From JAKACA01 sp050010115 (GTDB taxonomy: Bacteria > Actinomycetota > Acidimicrobiia > Acidimicrobiales > Bog-793): 10,909 nucleotides of DNA. The position numbers and the translations under genes are program-made. The stretch spans positions 1-10,909 of the forward strand of contig JBEKLQ010000125.1 in the NCBI GenBank assembly GCA_050010115.1, written 5' to 3'. The notes under the pieces were generated by a model. That model had not been told where the DNA came from. It saw only the letters and a list, made by a program, of their open reading frames with translations, and did no database searches. Positions 6,880 through 10,909 of the stretch are shown in pieces (within the stretch, counting starts at the first letter, position 1; each line of letters begins with the position of its first letter).

Positions 6880-6931
6880 CGGGGCACCACCCGTGCCATC
6901 GCAGCGCCAGCCGACGTAGCGCAACCGTGTC

Positions 6932-6970
6932 CGTGGCCGGTGGCTCAGACCGCGTGGCAGGGCGGCCACG
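6932..6970. terminator. Inverted repeat between convergent genes (possible bidirectional terminator)
   Basis: CGTGGCC (6932-6938) and GGCCACG (6964-6970) form a perfect 7-bp stem around a 25-nt loop. The repeat lies in the 112-nt gap where the exporter operon (+) and the CBS gene (-) converge. There is no T-tract and the loop is long, so this rests mainly on position. Confidence 0.25.
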
Positions 6971-6991
6971 ATCTGACTTCGGTGCGGCGAA

Positions 6992-7414
6992 TCAGTCGGG
7001 TCGCTCCACGACCGATGCGGCAATGGGAGCGGCCACGGCGGCCAGCTCCACGACGAGCGTGACGAGCAGATCGTCGACCGTGATGATCCCGGTCACGGTC
7101 TCGCCTTCGAGCACGGGCAGCCGGCGGAACCGAACGCCGCGGAGGATCTTCAGCGCCTCCGTCACATCCTCGGACCCTTGGACCGTCGTGACGTTGTCCG
7201 ACATGACCTCACTGATGGGAGCGTCAGGGTCGAGCCGCTTGGCGAGACCCCTCACCACCAGGTCGCGATCGGTCGCGATCCCGACGAGGCGCTCATTCGC
7301 GACCACGAGAAGTGCCCCCACCTCGTGCTGCTCCATCAGCTGGGCAGCCTCAACGAGGGAACACCGCCGGGGGACAGTAACGGGGGTCCTTCGTGAGCAC
7401 TCGCGCACATTCAC
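6992..7414 (-). CDS. Twin CBS-domain protein (Hrp1-like), second copy
   Basis: 140 residues with two CBS domains. The first holds CSLVEAAQLMEQHEVGALLVV... LVGIATDRDLVVRGLAKRLDPDA, and the second SEVMSDNVTTV... VRFRRLPVLEGETVTGIITVDDLL. A hydrophobic Val/Ala-rich C-terminal tail (VVELAAVAAPIAASVV) is absent from the other CBS protein in the window. The order and spacing resemble mycobacterial Hrp1. I chose the GTG at 7414 because the Shine-Dalgarno GGAAGGA (7431-7425 on this strand) lies 10 nt before it. The GTG at 7423 is only 1 nt from that site, though in frame. The gene is divergent from the Hsp20 gene and shares its 173-nt upstream region. The two CBS proteins are clearly different sequences, not a recent duplication. 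A role as ligand sensor under energy or redox stress is inferred from family and context. Confidence 0.88.
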   Translation of the reverse strand: MNVRECSRRTPVTVPRRCSLVEAAQLMEQHEVGALLVVANERLVGIATDRDLVVRGLAKRLDPDAPISEVMSDNVTTVQGSEDVTEALKILRGVRFRRLPVLEGETVTGIITVDDLLVTLVVELAAVAAPIAASVVERPD

Positions 7415-7467
7415 GACCGTCACGTCCTTCCATCGGCTTGGTTGCCGTGCATGCGGGCCACACCCAG

Positions 7468-7473
7468 ATGATC
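7468..7473 (-). promoter_or_regulatory. Candidate -10 hexamer for the second CBS gene (GATCAT)
   Basis: On the minus strand GATCAT (7473-7468) begins exactly 23 nt after the palindrome at 7497-7510. It keeps the A and final T of TANNNT. The predicted start near 7461 would leave a leader of about 45 nt containing GGAAGGA. Weak on its own, it is reported because the spacing repeats in four promoter directions. Confidence 0.25.
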
Positions 7474-7496
7474 CGTGAGCCCGAGGTTCCGTGAAA

Positions 7497-7510
7497 GAGG
7501 CGAAAGTCCC
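7497..7510. promoter_or_regulatory. Candidate DosR/DevR-like operator shared by divergent CBS and Hsp20 genes
   Basis: GAGGC-GAAA-GTCCC (minus strand GGGACTTTCGCCTC) matches 8 of 10 arm positions of GGGAC-N4-GTCCC, with an A/T-leaning centre. It sits near the middle of the intergenic region between the two divergent genes. NANNNT hexamers start 23 nt away on both sides: CACACT at 7534-7539 (+) and GATCAT at 7473-7468 (-). One site could thus control both promoters. A single 8/10 match in GC-rich DNA is not significant alone. Confidence 0.33.
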
Positions 7511-7533
7511 TTCCGCGGCACCTGGGTCCGTCT

Positions 7534-7549
7534 CACACTGTCTTAGAGT
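7534..7549 (+). promoter_or_regulatory. Candidate -10 region of the Hsp20 gene (CACACT or TAGAGT)
   Basis: Two hexamers compete. CACACT (7534-7539) starts 23 nt after the palindrome, as in the other three promoter directions. TAGAGT (7544-7549) fits TANNNT better but is 10 nt further on. Neither has a TTGACA-like -35. Either would give a leader of about 30-42 nt with the AAGGAGGGG ribosome site (7574-7582). Confidence 0.3.
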
Positions 7550-7587
7550 TCAAATGCGGTGTTGAGCTCGTCGAAGGAGGGGACGGG

Positions 7588-8004
7588 ATGGTGACGACAC
7601 GGCATGACCGCTTTCCCCTGGACTGGGCTCCTGATCGCCTCCGGTGGCTGGTTGATTTCGATGTCGAACTATCGGGAGGCGTTTTCGAAGAATTCGGCAA
7701 CGGTGACCACTACGTGATCACCGCCGAGGTGCCGGGTGTCGATCCGGCGCGTGACATCGAGGTCACCGTGTCCCGTGGGGTCCTGCGTATCCACGTGCGC
7801 CGCTGCGGCGGCTCAGTGCGTGACGACGACGCTTCTCGCTCGGGGCTCACGTACCGCGAGCTCGTGAGGGAGCTCACCCTGCCAGCGGGCAGCCGGGAGG
7901 ATGGTGTGTCGGCCTCGTACCAGAACGGACTGCTCGAGGTCAACGTCCCGCTTGACGGCGAGGTCAAGCCCGACTTCATTAGGGTCCCCATCGTCGCCGG
8001 CTGA
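7588..8004 (+). CDS. Small heat shock protein, Hsp20/alpha-crystallin family (HspX-like)
   Basis: 138 residues. A short Trp/Arg-rich N-terminal arm is followed by an alpha-crystallin domain at about 35-128: HYVITAEVPGVDPARDIEVTV, then GVLRIHVRR, and YRELVRELTLPAG with GVSASYQNGLLEVNVPL (the conserved G-x-L motif). The tail FIRVPIVAG holds an I-x-V motif of the kind sHsps use to bind neighbouring subunits. ATP-independent holdase activity in oligomers is expected. The 'EVPGVDP' segment and the overall plan are closest, from memory, to mycobacterial HspX/Acr (Rv2031c), a hallmark of the DosR regulon. The start is fixed by AAGGAGGGG just before the ATG at 7588. The stop faces the convergent ABC ATPase gene 44 nt away. 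Confidence 0.93.
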   Translation: MVTTRHDRFPLDWAPDRLRWLVDFDVELSGGVFEEFGNGDHYVITAEVPGVDPARDIEVTVSRGVLRIHVRRCGGSVRDDDASRSGLTYRELVRELTLPAGSREDGVSASYQNGLLEVNVPLDGEVKPDFIRVPIVAG

Positions 8005-8018
8005 ATCGGCAGCGACAT

Positions 8019-8032
8019 CCGGCGGTTGCCGG
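8019..8032. terminator. Perfect short hairpin between convergent genes (possible terminator)
   Basis: CCGGC-GGTT-GCCGG, a 5-bp GC stem with a 4-nt loop, lies in the 44-nt gap between the Hsp20 stop and the ABC ATPase stop. It could serve both strands. No T-run follows on either side. Confidence 0.3.
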
Positions 8033-8048
8033 GATTCCGAGCAGTCGC

Positions 8049-8966
8049 TCAGCTCGCATGCCGTGGCTCACGACCGTCGCCGTCCTCGGCACCGTAATGG
8101 GCGAGGAAGAGCTCCTCCAGCGAGGGCTCCCTGCTGAGCAGCTCATGGACTGTCGTGCCTGCCAGTACCTTCAGCAGCGGATCGACGCTCCCGTGCACCT
8201 GGCAGCGCACGACGTGGCCGTCCACCTCGAGCGTCTCCACACCGGGCACGGCGCTCAAGTCAGGGATCGATCCGTCGAACGTGGCCTCGACGATCAGGGC
8301 CGAAAGGTGACGCATCTCGGCCAACGTCCCCATCTCCACCAGCCGTCCGTTCCGCAGGATCCCCACACGGTCGCAGAGCGCTTCGACCTCGCTCAACATA
8401 TGAGAGGACAGGAATACTGTCTGCCCTCGCTCTCTGGCCTCGTGCACACATCGGCGGAACGTCCGCTCCATCAAGGGGTCGAGCCCGCTCGTGGGCTCAT
8501 CGAGCAGCAGCAGGGGAGCCCGGGTCATGAGCGCGGCGATGAGGATCAGCTTCTGCCGGTTGCCCCTGGAGTAGGTGCGGACCTTCTTCGACGGGTCGAA
8601 GTCGAACCGCTCCACCAGCTCGTCCCGGTAGGAAGTGTCCACGTTGCCCTGCACCCGCCCGAGCAGGTGGAGTGTCTCGGCTCCGGTCAACGACGGCCAC
8701 AGGCTCGCTTCGCCCGGCACGTAGGCGAGCCGGCGGTGCGCCTCGACGGCCTCGCGCTGGCTATCGAGGCCGAATATCTCCGATCTCCCCGCAGTCGGTC
8801 GCGCCAGCCCGAGGAGCACGCGGATCGTCGTTGTCTTGCCGGCGCCATTGGGGCCGAGGTAACCCACGACCTCACCTTCGGCGACCTCGAGGTCGAGGTC
8901 CTTCAAGGCCTGGACGGGCCCGTACAGCTTGGAGAGCCCCTCAGTCCTGACGGCGAGGTTGCCCAC
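8049..8966 (-). CDS. ABC transporter ATP-binding protein without a linked permease
   Basis: 305 residues. Walker A is GPNGAGKTT (38-46), the signature is YSRGNRQK (132-139), Walker B is LLLLDEPTSGLDP (from about 152), and the switch His is in FLSSHMLSEVEALCDRV. The Q-loop position reads AYVPGEASLWPSLTGAE, with Gly where most ABC proteins have Gln. This variant is familiar in a group of actinobacterial ABC-2 exporter ATPases, so it is not read as a defect. A C-terminal domain of about 85 residues follows. The GTG at 8966 lies 3 nt after the decarboxylase stop, with no clear Shine-Dalgarno, so coupling to that gene is likely. Its usual large ABC-2 permease would be expected just downstream, but the next gene there is Hsp20 on the opposite strand. 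The partner must be elsewhere, lost, or one already encoded. Confidence 0.92.
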   Translation of the reverse strand: MGNLAVRTEGLSKLYGPVQALKDLDLEVAEGEVVGYLGPNGAGKTTTIRVLLGLARPTAGRSEIFGLDSQREAVEAHRRLAYVPGEASLWPSLTGAETLHLLGRVQGNVDTSYRDELVERFDFDPSKKVRTYSRGNRQKLILIAALMTRAPLLLLDEPTSGLDPLMERTFRRCVHEARERGQTVFLSSHMLSEVEALCDRVGILRNGRLVEMGTLAEMRHLSALIVEATFDGSIPDLSAVPGVETLEVDGHVVRCQVHGSVDPLLKVLAGTTVHELLSREPSLEELFLAHYGAEDGDGREPRHAS

Positions 8967-8969
8967 CGA

Positions 8970-10909
8970 TCAGTGCTCGATCACGCAGTTGACGCTGAAC
9001 CGCACGTTCCCGGACTCGTCCCGCTGCTTCACGACCCCTTGCACCTCGCTCTCGAAACCCGGGAACCGCGCGTCCCAATTCTCGAACAGCCGCAGGTACT
9101 CGATGATCGAGCGAGATTCGTGGTCGAACCGTTCTCCTGGTACCACGACCGGGATGCCAGGCGGGTAGAGCACGCACAACACAGCGCTCACCCGTCCCTC
9201 CAGGTCCTCCAGTCGCACGTGCTCGACGTCACCGCGCACGAGGTGCCCGAACGCCTCACCAGGCGTCATGGCCTGCCGCGGCAGTCGCCGGTAGATCGCC
9301 TCTTGCATCTCGGAGGTGTCGTAGCCGGCGAGGAACTCGTGCATCTCGTGAGCGAGGTCACGGAGCCCGACCTCGCCGTACCGCTCGGGGTAGACAGCCG
9401 CCAGGGAGGGCATCGCCTCGCGCACCGGGACGTTGGTATCGAAGAGGTGCTTGAACTCGAACAGCTCGGCGACGAGCGTGGCGGACTTCCCTTTGGTCAC
9501 CCCGATGGAGAAGAGGAACAGCAAGGAGTAGAAACCCGTCTTCTCGCTCACCACACCCTTTTCGCCGAGCAGCGCCGATACGAGAGCGGCGGGTATCCCC
9601 CAGGGCTCGGGAGCCCCCGACTCGGTGATTCCGGGCGAGACGATCGACACTTTTGTCGGGTCCAGCATCGCATAGCCGGGCTCGATTCCGGCGAAGCCGT
9701 GCCAACTGTCTTCCGGGTGCATCTCCCAGACACTGCGATCGGAGGTGAGCACGTCGTGGCTGGCATCGGAGAACGAGAGCTCGTAGCCCGGAGCGCCATC
9801 GGTGCCCTTGAGGGACACCTGCTCCGGCTGCCAGATATCGAACCACCACTCGAGCTCGGCCGCGAGCCGGTCCCGCACGACTGCGAGCTCCGCGCGGAAC
9901 GCGATCGCCTCCTCGATGGCATCGTTCATGAGCGCCCGCCCAGGTGCACCCTCCATCATCTTCGTCGACACGTCCAGCGAGGCGAAGATCAGGTACTGCG
10001 GAGAGGTCGAGGTGTGCATCATGAACGCCTCGTTGAAGCGGTCTTCCGGCAGTGGCGCGCGGCCCTGGCGTATGTGGACCATCGAGGCCTGCGACAGGGC
10101 GGCGAGCATCTTGTGATTCGACATCGTGCTGACGACGGTCGGAAGCTGCCCGTCGCCGTGCGGGTGACTGGCCATGGCGAAGTGGTCCGCGTACAGCGGG
10201 TGGAACGCCGCATACGGGATCCAGGCTTCGTCGAAGTGCACGGTGTCGGTCACGTTCCCGAGTCGGGACAGCACCTCGGTGGTGTCGTACATCGTGCCGT
10301 CGTAAGTCGAGTTCGTCACGACGGCGATGCGCACCGGGTGCTCCCCGTCCTTTGGCACGAGCGGATTCATCGCCAGCTTGGCCTTGATCGCCTCGGGAGT
10401 CATCTCCGCCGGGTCGATGGGGCCGATCATCCCGAACCGGTTGCGCAGCGGGAGCAGCCAGACGGGGATCGCCCCGACCTGGATGACGGAGTTGACGATC
10501 GACTTGTGGCAGTTGCGATCGAGCAGGACGACGTCGCCCGGTGTCACGACCGATCGGAAGACGATCTGGTTCGACATCGTCGTGCCGTTCGTGACGAAAT
10601 ACGTCGTGTCGGCCCCGAAGGCCCGGGCCGCAGCCACCTCCGCCTGGCGGACGACGCCCTGGTGCTCGAGGATCGATCCGAGCGCGGGCACCGAGGACGA
10701 GAGATCCGCGCGCAGCGCCTTCTCACCGAGGAAGTCGTAGAACAAGTGACCTGCGGGCGACTTCAAGAAGGCGAGGCCACCCATGTGGCCGGGCGTGTGC
10801 CAGCCGTACTTGTACTCCTCGACGTAGTGGAGCAACTCGCCGAAGAACGGAGGTAGCAGCCGATCGTAGTAGTGCTCGACCGCCTTTTGGATGTGGCCGG
10901 CGATCCATT
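8970..10909 (-). CDS. Orn/Lys/Arg decarboxylase, PLP-dependent fold-type I (5' end outside window)
   Basis: The reading frame runs through the right edge (WIAGHIQKAVEHYYDRLL... is visible before the first possible in-window start at 10835), so the start lies outside. About 645 residues are seen. Hallmarks of biodegradative decarboxylases occur in order: YGWHTPGHMGG, FLGEKALRADLS, FVTNGTTMSNQIVF, DRNCHKS, FDEAWIPYAAFHPLY, and SNHKMLAALSQASM with the PLP lysine (codon 10112-10110). HTSTSPQYLIFASLD follows, then the C-terminal domain with YPPGIPVVVPGE. The enzyme should remove CO2 from a basic amino acid to give a di- or polyamine, in acid response or polyamine metabolism. Arg, Lys or Orn cannot be chosen by eye. 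The upstream wing domain is mostly off the window. Mycobacterial Rv2531c is, from memory, a relative. The ABC ATPase gene follows after 3 nt. Confidence 0.93.
   Translation of the reverse strand, partial: WIAGHIQKAVEHYYDRLLPPFFGELLHYVEEYKYGWHTPGHMGGLAFLKSPAGHLFYDFLGEKALRADLSSSVPALGSILEHQGVVRQAEVAAARAFGADTTYFVTNGTTMSNQIVFRSVVTPGDVVLLDRNCHKSIVNSVIQVGAIPVWLLPLRNRFGMIGPIDPAEMTPEAIKAKLAMNPLVPKDGEHPVRIAVVTNSTYDGTMYDTTEVLSRLGNVTDTVHFDEAWIPYAAFHPLYADHFAMASHPHGDGQLPTVVSTMSNHKMLAALSQASMVHIRQGRAPLPEDRFNEAFMMHTSTSPQYLIFASLDVSTKMMEGAPGRALMNDAIEEAIAFRAELAVVRDRLAAELEWWFDIWQPEQVSLKGTDGAPGYELSFSDASHDVLTSDRSVWEMHPEDSWHGFAGIEPGYAMLDPTKVSIVSPGITESGAPEPWGIPAALVSALLGEKGVVSEKTGFYSLLFLFSIGVTKGKSATLVAELFEFKHLFDTNVPVREAMPSLAAVYPERYGEVGLRDLAHEMHEFLAGYDTSEMQEAIYRRLPRQAMTPGEAFGHLVRGDVEHVRLEDLEGRVSAVLCVLYPPGIPVVVPGERFDHESRSIIEYLRLFENWDARFPGFESEVQGVVKQRDESGNVRFSVNCVIEH

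Noticed and set aside
6880..6991. A tRNA or small RNA gene in the gap after the permease
   Set aside because: No cloverleaf, T-loop sequence or promoter-terminator pair is visible. Only the 7-bp inverted repeat stands out.
7261..7280. Perfect tandem repeat of a 10-mer (GGTCGCGATC twice)
   Set aside because: It falls inside the second CBS gene and encodes the conserved ATDRDLV stretch. The repeat follows from Asp-Arg-Asp codon use.
7542..7566. HspR-type HAIR operator (CTTGAGT-N7-ACTCAAG) before the Hsp20 gene
   Set aside because: Only a loose CTTAGAG is present and no matching inverted arm follows at the required spacing.
8058..10856. A 932-codon open frame on the + strand opposite the decarboxylase and ABC ATPase
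   Set aside because: It reads across two unrelated minus-strand genes with clear family motifs, its translation is low-complexity and rich in His, Arg, Asp and Val, and GC-rich codon use commonly leaves such antisense frames open.

Overview
The window is GC-rich (about two thirds G+C by eye), densely coding, and makes frequent use of GTG starts. Protein content suggests an actinobacterium: an HspX-type Hsp20, Hrp1-like twin-CBS proteins, DrrAB-type exporters, and a biodegradative-type Orn/Lys/Arg decarboxylase. The genus cannot be fixed from the sequence. Ten genes are supported, two of them cut by the window edges. No RNA gene, IS element, CRISPR array or attachment site is visible.

Layout. 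1-216: the C-terminal end of a short-chain dehydrogenase (+). 311-984: a twin-CBS protein and an 83-residue protein of unknown function (+, 14-nt gap). 1093-2253: a divergent phosphoglycerate kinase homologue (-) that has lost many catalytic positions. 2406-6879: a tight three-gene operon (+). It encodes an isoquinoline-1-oxidoreductase-like molybdenum hydroxylase with its 2Fe-2S subunit fused at the N-terminus, then a DrrA-like ABC ATPase (start overlaps the preceding stop) and an ABC-2 permease (2-nt gap). 6992-7414: a second twin-CBS protein (-), divergent from 7588-8004, an HspX-like small heat shock protein (+). 8049-8966 and 8970-right edge: an ABC ATPase with no permease and, upstream of it, an Orn/Lys/Arg decarboxylase (both -, 3-nt gap).

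How it may work together. HspX-like Hsp20 plus Hrp1-like CBS proteins recalls the DosR (dormancy/hypoxia) regulon of mycobacteria. I found an imperfect GGGAC-N4-GTCCC-like palindrome upstream of the first CBS gene and another between the divergent CBS and Hsp20 genes. A weaker half-site lies upstream of the molybdenum hydroxylase. In all four promoter directions an NANNNT hexamer, a possible -10, begins exactly 23 nt after the box. For the first CBS gene and the hydroxylase, box, hexamer (CAWGAT) and ATG have identical spacing, and neither gene has a Shine-Dalgarno. This fits leaderless, activator-dependent promoters. The hypothesis is a small co-regulated stress/redox island that recruits a molybdenum hydroxylase-exporter operon. 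It rests on by-eye motif reading and needs a motif scan and TSS mapping.
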